In this document: positions 26,501-35,184 of the stretch, piece by piece
How positions within the stretch are numbered: the first letter of the stretch is position 1
Layout of the letters: every line of letters begins with the position of its first letter
DNA from: Oscillospiraceae bacterium
Lineage (GTDB): Bacteria; Bacillota; Clostridia; Oscillospirales; Oscillospiraceae
Direction: 5' to 3'
NCBI GenBank assembly: GCA_910575265.1
Contig: CAJTEA010000003.1
Coordinates: 124,001 to 188,000, forward strand
DNA: 64,000 nt
The notes under the pieces: model-generated
What the model saw: only the letters and a program-made list of their open reading frames with translations
Database searches by the model: none
What the model was told of the DNA's origin: nothing
Made by a program: the position numbers and the translations under genes

Positions 26501-27256
26501 AATTTTTTTGTCCGAATACTCCGGCTTCAGCTTAAAACCGTTGATTTGGACCCTCAGCGGGGAAGATTCCTTTGTGGCGTGCTCATAGTCGTCGCCCAGA
26601 TACGCGATAACCTCGGTTTCCTCCACGGGCTTGAGGGCGGTCAGGCGGCTGCTGCCGTTAACCGTGCTGACGCGCAGCACATCCTCGTCGTAATGCCACT
26701 TGATCGCGGAGGCCTGAGCCGAGCCTGTGGGGGTGATGATGGCGTAAATGTTCGTGGCCCCGCCGACCTCCAGGGAAAGGGGTCCGGTGGGGTTGGTGGT
26801 GATGCTCTCAACCGTGGAGGCCGGAGCGGCGGTGACTTGGCCCGTAGCAGTACCCGACTTACCGTTCGCGGATGCGGTAATGGTAACGCTTCCCGCTTTA
26901 ACCCCTCTAACAAGACCGGTGTTAGAGACGGTAGCTACGTTCGAATTGCTGGTTCTCCAGCTCACACCGGAGACGTTAACGCTGAGTTGTACTGTCTCAT
27001 TCTCTCGCACGGTAAAGGTTGAGGGGGAAACCGTAATATCGGGCGGAGTTGTGGTGCTGCCGCCGGACGATGTATTACCGCTGGACGATGAACTGCTGCC
27101 GGAGGATGTACCACCGCTGGACGATGAACTGCTGCTGGACGATGTACCATTTCTGGAATCCGGTCCGACGGCAACCGCAATCGTACCGATCAGCGCCAGC
27201 GTCAAAACCGGGGCCAGCAGCAGGGCGGCGCAGCATCGCAGGAAGGTTTTTCGCAT
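23579..27256 (-). CDS. Large SLH-anchored surface protein with Ig-like domains and six internal repeats
   Basis: A 1225-residue exported protein. It has a signal peptide (about residues 1-29), a Ser-rich linker (about 37-66), a BIG2 Ig-like domain (about 70-145, ATVSNTGLVRGVKAGSVTIT) and a second Ig-like segment. Six repeats of about 110-120 residues follow, each running from a DF..xC/L start through G(T/S/A)LYY.Y to a closing GYTGTV...FTG.V.I.V strand. The last 180 or so residues are three SLH modules (YFNDMSGYNNAQRAAVDFL, FYDVPSGVYYAQAVNTLYSL, YSDAGSVSSYAQGAMANAI) that bind pyruvylated cell-wall polymer. Start is supported by AAGGAG. It probably forms or decorates the S-layer. The repeat family is unnamed to me. 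Confidence 0.82.
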   Translation of the reverse strand: MRKTFLRCCAALLLAPVLTLALIGTIAVAVGPDSRNGTSSSSSSSSSGGTSSGSSSSSSGNTSSGGSTTTPPDITVSPSTFTVRENETVQLSVNVSGVSWRTSNSNVATVSNTGLVRGVKAGSVTITASANGKSGTATGQVTAAPASTVESITTNPTGPLSLEVGGATNIYAIITPTGSAQASAIKWHYDEDVLRVSTVNGSSRLTALKPVEETEVIAYLGDDYEHATKESSPLRVQINGFKLKPEYSDKKIELTENEQVKISDIIDYVGATTLSGLQIGTSDGYVASARSDTLIGQSVGTTKLTIRVKNSTYSETLDVEVKPDEKSTITVKDPVKISDTLSFSSLISDFRAQANGKLSYITGLNMDTSQGTLYYRYRSEAEPGIGVGAENYYIDPTSGQRDIRDITFVPKPTFNGGQVTIRYTAIAIGSGEVQNYACRIYLTVTQNGGSSGGVESINLSTSYNTAVKFSSTEFNKVCRNFKGINLDYVTFSQPPERQGTLYTNYSSAGNYGSLVSLRAQYSLKELDSIWFVPAPGYTGPVTVYYTAHITGTSGESYTGQVIINVGRESGSSIGGLHYETAQGGIIRFDDADFNEYCRDLLDNYQTVSFIRFDALPTASEGALYYDYTSSSSTGTPASLDTSYYYGTRAPRVDRLVFVAAEGYVGTIRVPFTGYTTDGTRFTGNVEINVRAGTGSGTGEIRYTCAAGRSVSFAASDFNSLCREKTNSGLDYIILQSLPNSIDGTLYHNSSRANTSTRYYRGSGVSRIGNLSFRASSGFIGAVDIPFVGYSVNGDRFDGVVTVESSSSGTGTNWGNIRYVTDSKTAAVFDRDDFDDLSQWETDRNVSTVRFDIPSTSQGSLYRNYRSSSNQGTRISSGNTSISASDLDRVAFLPASGFTGTVYLDFTATAASGGGTFTGTVEIEVERAAADVTVRYSTRTAPVDFVSGDFRRNGYTLSSIRLTSLPSTSAGYLYYQYTSPTRYGRQANTSMDYRTSGSNLISDLTFVPRAGYTGTVSIGYTGSNSNGSTFEGEVLITVSPSYNSSYFNDMSGYNNAQRAAVDFLRENGITNGVSSNQYGPEHSITRGDFAVMVYQAFGLSGGGASNAFYDVPSGVYYAQAVNTLYSLGIVSGIGNGAYAPQGTLSRQDAVCMVQRAMRASGWNAGDGYAGVLSSYSDAGSVSSYAQGAMANAIQVGWLPTYSGRLDPKGALTRVDMAEMIHRVLTY

Positions 27257-27293
27257 TCAAAACACTCCTTTTCAGTTGGGGTCAATGGGGAGA

Positions 27294-27318
27294 GGGAGCG
27301 GGCTTTTGGCCCGCTCCC
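27294..27318. terminator. Hairpin between the two large SLH genes
   Basis: A 10-bp stem GGGAGCGGGC/GCCCGCTCCC with a five-base loop. It has no clear T run on the minus side, so it may be an attenuator or mRNA-stabilising stem. Confidence 0.6.
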
Positions 27319-27331
27319 GGGGTAAGCGCTA

Positions 27332-30300
27332 TTACGAAGTTGGCGTTGTTTGTATTTGAGCACTGTTCATAATTGGGCAATTGGCAATCACAACACCATT
27401 CCAGTAAACATTGATACACCAAACGGCGCCCTGGACCATTCCAGTGCCTGGAGTAGTTGTCTCTCCCCGGATTTCCAGCACCTGCGGTGCCGGTATTCCA
27501 CCGGCGTTCATCAAATGCCCAGTACCAACTATTCCGGAAATATTAGCTACATTACTGCTAGTGTCCAATTGAATCGTCACGGTGGAACCGGTAGGTGAAT
27601 TATTAACATTGATTGTTCCCAATCCTCTAGGTGTGCTGGTAAAGAAATGAGCACCGTCCACTGGCCTAATTTCATTGGGGGTGGTAGTAGTGTCATTGTA
27701 ATACAACGCCTTGTCAAAATGTAGTGTAATGGAACCGCCGTTCACCGTGCCAGAAGTACCGGCGGTGAGTGAACCGGTCACCATTGTCAGCACAGGCGGG
27801 TCCAGATCCGAGATCCGATACGACGTGGCCAGGAAGGAGCAGGTCAGATCCGCGGAATCATCCACGGCCGAGTCCCGGCTGCGGGCTACCGCCAGCATGA
27901 TATACTCCGCGCCGGCAAACACCCTTGAGCCGCCCAGCGTCTGCACGTTCTGCGTAATCGGTATATTAACGTCGTGGTCGCCATCCTGCGGCAAAGTGCT
28001 CCCGGAATACTCAATCTCTACCGGCACATTACCGGAACCCGAGAACCATGCTCGAAATGTCTCCTTTGCCTCCGGCGACGCGTAGATATCGAACACAGAA
28101 TATCCGTTGTACGAATCGTCGTTGCTGGGGAAATATACCTCATCGGAGCCATTGCCCACGCTGGCCTGGGAATACGAGTACTTTGTGGTCAGCGCCTGTA
28201 GAATCGTGTAGTCTTTATAGGCGTTCGGAAGCAAATTTTGCGCTTTATTCGTTCCCGTTCCATCCGTATAATAATCCGTGTTGAGAATATCGTCCAGCCG
28301 GTTGCTTTGCACAGAACTCGTAGTGCCTGTCAGCATCCGGTAGAACTTGTTCAGCTCGTCCCTGGGGTAGACCACGTAAGAGATATAGGAGTTCATGTTC
28401 GTCGTGGTCATGTCCACGCCCTTCCGGGTGGTGGTGTTTCTGGGTGTCAATGTGATGATGGGCCGGGGCGTGGGCTTGGTCTTGAACTTGAACAGATAGA
28501 CCTCCGATGGCTGATTGGCGGAACCCGTGATCACGAAATAAGCGTAGTAGGTGGTATCCGGGTCCAGGTCCTCCACAAGCTCATCCATGGACGAAACGCC
28601 CTGAGAATCCACTGTGCCGGTAATGGCCTGGGACTTGTCTTCCCATGTGGACGGATTGAAAATGTTGCCCTTGTCCGGATAAACGACCTCCAGAGTAATT
28701 CCTTGGCCTTCCCATGCCGCCAGCTGTGCGCCGCTTTCCGGCACATAGCTGGGACGAACCGTCTGATCATTATAGTTAATTGGGGGTGAAGCGTTTGGAT
28801 TATTATAGTTGATAGTCGTCGTGATATCGGGCATCCACTTTGTCTCATCCGGCAGCTCCAGTCCCGTGGTGTCCGCCTTCGCGATGGCGTAGTAGACGGT
28901 GCCCTCCCGGTTCAGGTTCAGGTACATGGTAACCTGATCCGACTCAGGCTCAAACCGGGGGAAGTTCGTGGCGAATTTGGGCTGGGCGGAATCGACAAAG
29001 TTCGTTGACATGGCCAGCCGTTTGGGGTCGTCCGGATTGTCAGCGGCGCCAACGGAGTAGCCGCCCACCCCCCGGTTGGGGCCGTTGTTCACAAAGGAGA
29101 TCCACGCGGCCTCTGACTGGCAGTTCCGACCCAGAGTATAGAGGTTATCCGACGTACCCGCCGCGGCGTTCACGTACATATTTACCGTTCCGCTCCAGGT
29201 CGTCGGGTCCTCACGGGTGTTTCCGTCGCCCAGAGCCTTGATCACAATGGCAAATTCATAGTAGATTTTCCCGCTGTCGATCAGCTTGTTGATATCGGGG
29301 AAGTTTCCGCTGGCGCACTTGTTAAACTGCGTGTGCAGGCTTCGTCCGGTCAGCTCACGGCCGTTATTGTAGATTCGGTCGCTGGTGCCCAGATTCACCC
29401 AGCCCTGCCCGTCTGGATTACCAGTCCCGCTAGGCATATTGGGCATGGGGTACTGCGCTGTCACCTGTCCGTTCGTTTCCGTGCTCCAGACGCGGTAGTA
29501 CAGGTCGTACTCCATCGCGGAATCCGTCCACAGCAGCAGGTCATAGGCCTGACCGTCCTCCACGGTGCTGGTCGCGTCGGGAATCATGCGGAAGGTGTAA
29601 TTGACCCTATAACCCCTCGTATCGTCAATGACCGCCTGGGGCCATTGGTTGTTGGTCGAGCTGTTGCTCAGGGTGAACTGCGTCAGGTTGATCCGGGCAA
29701 AGGCCACGGTGAACTCCGGCACACTGTGCCCCGCGGAGGTAGAAGCCGTGTCATCCTTGACCGTTGTGGGGCTGATCGGGTTCTTGGCGAGGGAGTTGTC
29801 AGTGATGTTGCTGATCTCAAAGTAATAGGAACCGCCGCTGGCAAGCTGGAGGCCGCCGCTGGGGAAGATTACCTGGAGCTTGCCATCCGCGTTTTTCACC
29901 TGGACCTTGGAATAGTCGATCACCCAGTTTGTCTGATCCGTATCATAGTCCGTGACCCTCTGCGCGCCGATGCCGCTGACCCGCTGATACATCACAAAGC
30001 TGACCTTCATAGCCTCCTTCAGGCTGAACAGCGCCGACTGCCGGTCAGAGTCGCTCAGGGTCGGGTCGGTGGTGTTCTGATACAGCGTCAGCAGGTCCTG
30101 CCCGTTGGCCTCGGTCAGGCAGATGTTCTCGCTGAACTCAAACACGATATCGGTGTCGTTCATGGGGTCCTTGGCCTCGTCCAGCCCGGAATACTTGGTA
30201 AAGAACTGGCGGACGACCGGCCCGGTGTTGTCCAGGGTGTGGAGCCCGCCCAGGAGCTTATACACCTGGATGGTGTAGTTTCCGGCGGTATCCTGAGCCA

Positions 30301-32659
30301 TATAGTAGAAGTCGTAGGCCTTCTCCGCCGACAGGCCGGTCACGTTGATGGTAGCCTCGGTGTTGCCCGTGGCGGTCACCCGCCCGCTGACCAGGGCGTT
30401 CATGCCGTTGGCCAGCTGGAGCTTGGCGTAATCGCTGTCCAGCAGGGCGGTCTTGCCGTCCGCGGTGTTGTCGGCGGGGTTCTGGGCGTTGGGCTTGGGG
30501 TAGTCGGTGCCCGACTCCACCACGGCCCAGAAAATGGTGCCGTTCTCGTCCAGAGTAGCGCCCAGCCCGACCGATTGGGCCTTCACGTCCTTCACATAGG
30601 GGTCCACCACGAAGGTGGGCGGCGTCACGTCCGGCGTACGGAAGGCCAGCGGGATCACCGCGGAGCTGTTCACGCCGTCGATGTCGGTGAGCCACAGGTA
30701 CAGCACATAGTCCTTCAGCTCCTCCAGGCGGCGGCTGACGATGATGGGCAGCTCCTCGTTCTTGGTCACGTCCACCACGCCGTAGCCCAGGTTGCCGCTG
30801 ACGGCCGCGGACTTCAGCTCGTTGGAGGTAGGCACCGCCGCTCCCTGAGGCAGCACGGCGTAGTACAGCCGGCAGCTCTTGGTGGGCAGCACGGTGGCCT
30901 GAGCGGTGATAAAGGCGTCGGTTGGATACTCCTTGCCGATGAAGGACATATAGGGGAAGCCCTGTCCAAAGGCGGGCACGGTGTTGTCCGGCGTGGTGAA
31001 GGAGATCACCTTCACCGGGCTGCGTTTGCCCTGATCGTCCACCAGGATGGCGGACAGGTAGTAGGACCCGCCCACAGTCAGGTTGGCAACCTGGGCGCTG
31101 ACCTCATCCCCGCCCACAGGGGCGGCGATGGAGCCGTTTTGGATCGCCTTTGAGCCGTAGCTCGGCGGGTTGACCAGATCCTCCTCGTCAATGGAGCCGT
31201 CAGTGATGCTGCTTACCGCCCAGTAGACGGTGCCCTTCTTGTTGCCCGCGAAGTCGGCGCGGAAGCCGGTGGGGGCCACATCCTTGGCCGCCGGGTAGCC
31301 GGACAGCAGGCGCGGGTCAAGGGAGCCCTCCTCCGCCGCCTGGTGGTCCATGATGACCCCGGCGATGCTGGCGGTCAGGCCGGGCCGGATGTAGATGTCG
31401 TCGGGCAGCATGGCCACCACGCTGCCGGGAGCGTTGACGTTCAGCTTCTCAATGTCGCCCTCGCCGGTGACATTGGCGGCCACGTCCAGGTTCATCTCCT
31501 TGACCTCGGTGTTCCGGTCAAGCTGGACGGTGGAGTTGATGGCGGCCTCATCCACGGTGAGCTTGGCCACCGTGCCCTTGCCCACCTGGACATAGGAGTT
31601 GGGGGTCTTGTCCACGACCTCCTTGATCCGGCCGGCCAGGGTCAGGCGGGTGCCCGACTCGCCGTCCAGCTCGATGCTCATCAGGCCCTTGTCGTCGGTG
31701 TTGTTGTCCTCCAGATAGGCGTTGGTGCGCACCACCGTCTTGGCGATGTCGGTGATGCCGTCCGCCCGGACAGTGACTGTTTTGTTGCGCATGTTGTCCA
31801 CCAGCATCTCGTTGGCGGTGACATTGCGCATGACCACGCTGGCGTCGCCGGCCTCGCTCTCGCCGGTGCCGCTGACGATAATCCGGCCCAGAACGTTCAC
31901 ATTTTCCAGCCTGATGCCGCCCAGGCCCACGCCGCCGGAGATATACAGATCGCCGCTGATGGTGGTGTCGCGCAGGGTAACGTTGGGGGCGGTGATGGTC
32001 ACGTTGCCGAACACGCCGCCCAGCGCATAGTCGCCGCTCTCGCTGACAGGGCTGCCCACGCACTGGCTGACCAGCACGGCCATCTGCGCCCTGGAGATGG
32101 CGTCCTGGGGGCCGAAGGAGTTGTCCGGATAGCCGGAGATGACGTAATTGTCCACGGCGGTCTTGACTATGCCGTGAGCCCAGGCGCTGATGTCCCGGCT
32201 GTCGGTAAAGGCCAGGCTCTCCCCCGGGGTCTCCTTCATCATCATGTTCCGACCCAGGATACACACCGCCATTTCCCGGGTCAGCGTATCGTTGGGAGAA
32301 GCGGTGGTGGGGGAGGTGCCGGCCATATAGCCGGCGGTGTAGGCGATGCGGATGTCGTCATAGAACCAGTCGGCAACGTCCACATCCTCAAAGGGGATCG
32401 GTCCGGTTTCGGTGTAGCCGTAGGCCCGGTTGATCACTCCCGCGAATTCGGCGCGGGTGACGGGAGTATCGGGGTTTCTGGTCTGATCGGCGCGCATGAC
32501 GCCCCAATCCACCATCTTGTCCAGATACTCGTCGGCCCAGTGCGCCGAGGAGGGCAGGGTCAGCCCCGGAACCGTTCCCAGCAAAAGGACGGCGGCCAGG
32601 ACCAGGGACATCGCCCGCTCTTTCCAGGAGCGGGCTTGGTTTTTGCTTCTATGAGACAT
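27332..32659 (-). CDS. Giant SLH-domain surface protein
   Basis: A 1775-residue exported protein. A signal peptide (about residues 17-40, LVLAAVLLLGTVPGLTLPSSA) is followed directly by three SLH modules (HWADEYLDKMVDWGVM, FEDVDVADWFYDDIRIAYTAGYM, ISAWAHGIVKTAVDNYVISG). Residues about 215-430 are short repeated strands (VTITAPNVTLRDTTISGDLY and similar) that look like a right-handed beta-helix. The rest is a long series of Ig/Fn3-like and cadherin-like segments (for example GTVYWAVSSITDG and GTVYYAIAKADTTG) suited to extended stalks. There is no sortase motif; SLH modules anchor it. AAAGGAG precedes the ATG. Its operon mates are PilZ, FlhB-like and FliK-like genes. Confidence 0.8.
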   Translation of the reverse strand: MSHRSKNQARSWKERAMSLVLAAVLLLGTVPGLTLPSSAHWADEYLDKMVDWGVMRADQTRNPDTPVTRAEFAGVINRAYGYTETGPIPFEDVDVADWFYDDIRIAYTAGYMAGTSPTTASPNDTLTREMAVCILGRNMMMKETPGESLAFTDSRDISAWAHGIVKTAVDNYVISGYPDNSFGPQDAISRAQMAVLVSQCVGSPVSESGDYALGGVFGNVTITAPNVTLRDTTISGDLYISGGVGLGGIRLENVNVLGRIIVSGTGESEAGDASVVMRNVTANEMLVDNMRNKTVTVRADGITDIAKTVVRTNAYLEDNNTDDKGLMSIELDGESGTRLTLAGRIKEVVDKTPNSYVQVGKGTVAKLTVDEAAINSTVQLDRNTEVKEMNLDVAANVTGEGDIEKLNVNAPGSVVAMLPDDIYIRPGLTASIAGVIMDHQAAEEGSLDPRLLSGYPAAKDVAPTGFRADFAGNKKGTVYWAVSSITDGSIDEEDLVNPPSYGSKAIQNGSIAAPVGGDEVSAQVANLTVGGSYYLSAILVDDQGKRSPVKVISFTTPDNTVPAFGQGFPYMSFIGKEYPTDAFITAQATVLPTKSCRLYYAVLPQGAAVPTSNELKSAAVSGNLGYGVVDVTKNEELPIIVSRRLEELKDYVLYLWLTDIDGVNSSAVIPLAFRTPDVTPPTFVVDPYVKDVKAQSVGLGATLDENGTIFWAVVESGTDYPKPNAQNPADNTADGKTALLDSDYAKLQLANGMNALVSGRVTATGNTEATINVTGLSAEKAYDFYYMAQDTAGNYTIQVYKLLGGLHTLDNTGPVVRQFFTKYSGLDEAKDPMNDTDIVFEFSENICLTEANGQDLLTLYQNTTDPTLSDSDRQSALFSLKEAMKVSFVMYQRVSGIGAQRVTDYDTDQTNWVIDYSKVQVKNADGKLQVIFPSGGLQLASGGSYYFEISNITDNSLAKNPISPTTVKDDTASTSAGHSVPEFTVAFARINLTQFTLSNSSTNNQWPQAVIDDTRGYRVNYTFRMIPDATSTVEDGQAYDLLLWTDSAMEYDLYYRVWSTETNGQVTAQYPMPNMPSGTGNPDGQGWVNLGTSDRIYNNGRELTGRSLHTQFNKCASGNFPDINKLIDSGKIYYEFAIVIKALGDGNTREDPTTWSGTVNMYVNAAAGTSDNLYTLGRNCQSEAAWISFVNNGPNRGVGGYSVGAADNPDDPKRLAMSTNFVDSAQPKFATNFPRFEPESDQVTMYLNLNREGTVYYAIAKADTTGLELPDETKWMPDITTTINYNNPNASPPINYNDQTVRPSYVPESGAQLAAWEGQGITLEVVYPDKGNIFNPSTWEDKSQAITGTVDSQGVSSMDELVEDLDPDTTYYAYFVITGSANQPSEVYLFKFKTKPTPRPIITLTPRNTTTRKGVDMTTTNMNSYISYVVYPRDELNKFYRMLTGTTSSVQSNRLDDILNTDYYTDGTGTNKAQNLLPNAYKDYTILQALTTKYSYSQASVGNGSDEVYFPSNDDSYNGYSVFDIYASPEAKETFRAWFSGSGNVPVEIEYSGSTLPQDGDHDVNIPITQNVQTLGGSRVFAGAEYIMLAVARSRDSAVDDSADLTCSFLATSYRISDLDPPVLTMVTGSLTAGTSGTVNGGSITLHFDKALYYNDTTTTPNEIRPVDGAHFFTSTPRGLGTINVNNSPTGSTVTIQLDTSSNVANISGIVGTGHLMNAGGIPAPQVLEIRGETTTPGTGMVQGAVWCINVYWNGVVIANCPIMNSAQIQTTPTS

Positions 32660-32720
32660 AGCGGTTCTCCTTTCTGTGCTTCCGAGGGAAACGGGCGGGA
32701 TAAGCGCCCGCCAGGGGTTG

Positions 32721-33305
32721 TCAGTCCGCGGTGCTGATCTGGATACTGAACACAGCCTTTCGGATCAGAGCCTCCTCGTCGTGAATCAGGTCCACGAATT
32801 TGGAGGCGTAAAGCGGGCGTTCGGACGTCTGGTCCGGAAGGGAACGGAGGACCTGGGCCCGGACCACCAGCGGCGAGTCGGTAACGGGCAGGACCACCTC
32901 CACAATCTCCCTGGGCTCCAAAGTCCTGCCGGCGTAAAAGGCCAGACCACCGCAGCTCAGGTCCTTGGCTTTGATGGTCCGCTGGCCCTTCCAGCGCCCG
33001 GTGACAGGGTACATGACGCTGTCAAAGTCGGTCAGAATCCGCAGGTTTTCCCTGGCCTCCGCCCCCAGGGCGGCGGTGGGCTGGATGACCATCTTGTCGT
33101 CCTTCTGGCGGATAATCAGGCCGATTTTGTTGGGGGAGCTGTCGTCCAGGCCGATGAGCTGGATCTCCCGGTGCTCCGCCACCACGCCCTCTTTGCCGTT
33201 GAGGATACGGATTTGCAGCACCTCGGAGTTCAGCGGAGACTCCAGCACCGCGTTGGCCAGCGGAGTACCCTTGCTGTCCAAAATCAAATAGAGCCGTTCT
33301 TCCAT
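32721..33305 (-). CDS. PilZ-domain protein
   Basis: A 194-residue cytosolic protein. An N-terminal YcgR-N-like beta domain (residues about 1-90) precedes a PilZ domain (about 95-185) with KDLSCGGLAFYAG, matching the D/NxSxxG part of the c-di-GMP site. The usual RxxxR motif just before it is not clean (RWKGQR has four residues between), so binding is probable but not certain. PilZ proteins of this layout act as flagellar brakes. The ATG abuts the stop of the FlhB-like gene (TAAATG), and the surface-protein gene follows. Confidence 0.78.
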   Translation of the reverse strand: MEERLYLILDSKGTPLANAVLESPLNSEVLQIRILNGKEGVVAEHREIQLIGLDDSSPNKIGLIIRQKDDKMVIQPTAALGAEARENLRILTDFDSVMYPVTGRWKGQRTIKAKDLSCGGLAFYAGRTLEPREIVEVVLPVTDSPLVVRAQVLRSLPDQTSERPLYASKFVDLIHDEEALIRKAVFSIQISTAD

Positions 33306-33665
33306 TTAGGCTTCTCCTTTCTCTTCCACGGGGACGGGCTGGGCCGCTTTCGCCGCCTGCTCCGCCAGGGCCTGACGCTCCCGACGGGCCTTGTCCGGGT
33401 CGTTGGGATCGAAGTTCAAAAAATAGACATAAATTTCCACAATGGCCTGGTACAGCGCGTCGGGAATTTCCTGTCCCAGGGCCAGCTGAGACAGCATGGT
33501 GGCCAGGGAGTTGTCCTCATAGACGGGCACGCCGCTTTCCGAGGCCACCTCCACCATGCGCTCGGCCAGGTAACCCATGCCGGAGGCCACTACCACGGGG
33601 GCGCCCTCTCCGTCATATTTCAGGGCCACAGCCCGGTTTGTGGCGCGGCTATCATATCTTGACAT
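33306..33665 (-). CDS. FlhB C-terminal-domain-like protein (YlqH type)
   Basis: A 119-residue protein without membrane segments. It matches the cytosolic tail of the flagellar export switch FlhB (RAVALKYDGEGAPVVVASGM, AERMVEVASESGVPVYEDNS, LGQEIPDALYQAIVEIYVY). The NPTH autocleavage site of full FlhB is absent. Stand-alone FlhB tails such as B. subtilis YlqH are known beside a FliK-like gene, exactly as here. Its C-terminus is Ala/Glu-rich. It overlaps the upstream FliK-like gene by 14 bases. The role is probably in substrate switching or is a divergent regulatory one. Confidence 0.75.
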   Translation of the reverse strand: MSRYDSRATNRAVALKYDGEGAPVVVASGMGYLAERMVEVASESGVPVYEDNSLATMLSQLALGQEIPDALYQAIVEIYVYFLNFDPNDPDKARRERQALAEQAAKAAQPVPVEEKGEA

Positions 33666-35091
33666 TGATGCTGTTCTCCCCCTCAAAAATTTTCGGGAAT
33701 ACGCCGGAGATGGTCAGCGGCCTGGTCATCTGCTGAACCTGAACCAGGCCGGCGGACAGGCCGTTGTCGGACAAAATGCGCTGAAGCTCCCCCTGAACCA
33801 GCTGAGAGAAAGGGGCCACCTTCTCCGGGCAGAAAACCTGGACGTCTACCCGCTCTCCCTGGCTGGTGAGCACCATATCGAAGAAGCCCAGGTCCTGGAT
33901 ATCCAGCTTGAACAGGAAGCGCAGGGTGTTGTCCCGGTCCTTCCGGCCCCGTTTCAGGTTTTCCTCCGCGTCCGGATCCACCCACATCTCGGAAAAGGCC
34001 ATCTTCCCGTTCCACTCCATAGGCAGGAGGATGTGGTTCAGCGGCATATGGACGCTCTCGTTGACCAGAAAGGCGGAAATGATATTGCGGAAGGCGTCCT
34101 GCACCTCCTGGCCCGCGCCGCTCTGGAGGGCCTTGTGGGCCGCCCGGGTCAGCTGAGCGGCGAACTGGTCCCCCTCCGAGGCCTTGGCGAAGCTGGTGCT
34201 CTGGAGCAGACGCAGCAGCGCCTCGTCGCTCAACCCCTCCAGCTTCTCCCGCAGGCCGGGGCTGCCGTTGAGCTGGTGGAAGGCCTGAAGCAGCCCCTCC
34301 TCGCTGCCGTTCTCATAGCGGGCGATGTCCAGGGCCAGCATGGAGATCAGCGTCCGGGACAGGCCCATGTCGTTGGTCTTGCTGGTATAGGCGGACAGGA
34401 AGGGGAGGATGGTGCCCTGGAGCAGCTTCAGCGCCCCCTGCCGGTCCCCGGCGTTCAGCTTCTCCTCCAGCTGGGACACCATGGGCAGCAGCTGGCTGCC
34501 GTAGCTGGCCGGTATGGCCCGGGTCAGCCGGGTCAGGGTGCGCAGCAGGTTGCCCTGGAGGTGGTCGGTGGAGGAGAAGTCGCCGTACTTCTTTAGGAAC
34601 TGGAGGATATTATTGCGCACCGCCTCTGAGTTGCTGGAGGAGTAGGCCTCCCGCAGCAGGTTGAACAGCGCGCCGCCGAAGCGGTTGCCGTTGGCCATCT
34701 GAGACAGGAGGAACTTGCCCAGCTGTCCCTCGTCCATCTTAAGCATGTTGAGCAGCGCGCCCATCTCGGCGGCCAGCCCCTCCTCGATACCGGAGGAGAC
34801 CACCGTTCCCTCGAACATGGCGAAGATGGCGGACAGGCTCTCCCGCAGCTCCGGGGTGGAGGCCATGCGCTGGAGAAAGGCGGCGAAGTTGGAATCATAG
34901 CGCAGGGCCTGATTCCCACCGGCGGCGTCGCCGGTGTCCTGCCGCTCCGTCCGGTTGTCTGGCCGGCTCACCCGGTTGAGGTCAGGGGCGTTCTGAATCT
35001 GGGTATTGTTAGGCGAAACCGGTATGTTCCGGTTTACATTATTACTGTCTTGACCCGGTACCGGGTTGGTAACACCAAGCAGATCTGGCAT
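33652..35091 (-). CDS. FliK-like hook-length-control-related protein (YlqG type)
   Basis: A 479-residue protein of low-complexity, helix-rich sequence. The last 120 or so residues resemble the FliK C-terminal domain (FKLDIQDLGFFDMVLTSQG, VDVQVFCPEKVAPFSQLV), which talks to FlhB to switch export substrates. It is followed at once by an FlhB-tail gene, like ylqG-ylqH of Bacillus. I favour the ATG at 35091, which has GGAAG seven bases upstream; an ATG five codons earlier (35106) lacks one. The N-terminal half is unassigned. Convergence of FliK-like, FlhB-like, PilZ and SLH genes in one unit is unusual. Confidence 0.65.
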   Translation of the reverse strand: MPDLLGVTNPVPGQDSNNVNRNIPVSPNNTQIQNAPDLNRVSRPDNRTERQDTGDAAGGNQALRYDSNFAAFLQRMASTPELRESLSAIFAMFEGTVVSSGIEEGLAAEMGALLNMLKMDEGQLGKFLLSQMANGNRFGGALFNLLREAYSSSNSEAVRNNILQFLKKYGDFSSTDHLQGNLLRTLTRLTRAIPASYGSQLLPMVSQLEEKLNAGDRQGALKLLQGTILPFLSAYTSKTNDMGLSRTLISMLALDIARYENGSEEGLLQAFHQLNGSPGLREKLEGLSDEALLRLLQSTSFAKASEGDQFAAQLTRAAHKALQSGAGQEVQDAFRNIISAFLVNESVHMPLNHILLPMEWNGKMAFSEMWVDPDAEENLKRGRKDRDNTLRFLFKLDIQDLGFFDMVLTSQGERVDVQVFCPEKVAPFSQLVQGELQRILSDNGLSAGLVQVQQMTRPLTISGVFPKIFEGENSINVKI

Positions 35092-35140
35092 TGGCGGCAC
35101 TTCCATTTCCGTAAAAGTTCGTTTTTTTTTGAGGGAATCT

Positions 35141-35179
35141 TAATTTTCCAATTGACACTGCCGATATATCGAGTATGAT
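35141..35179 (+). promoter_or_regulatory. Overlapping sigma-A and sigma-D like promoters of the che operon
   Basis: TTGACA (35152-35157) and TATGAT (35174-35179) are 16 bases apart, a sigma-A pattern. TAAT (35141-35144) and GCCGATAT (35160-35167) are 15 bases apart, close to the sigma-28/sigma-D consensus TAAA-N15-GCCGATAA used for motility genes. Confidence 0.6.
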
Positions 35180-35184
35180 TAGAT

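Noticed and set aside
29333-31153. 606-codon plus-strand frame opposite the giant SLH gene
   Set aside because: Composition is that of an antisense frame and it has no start signals.
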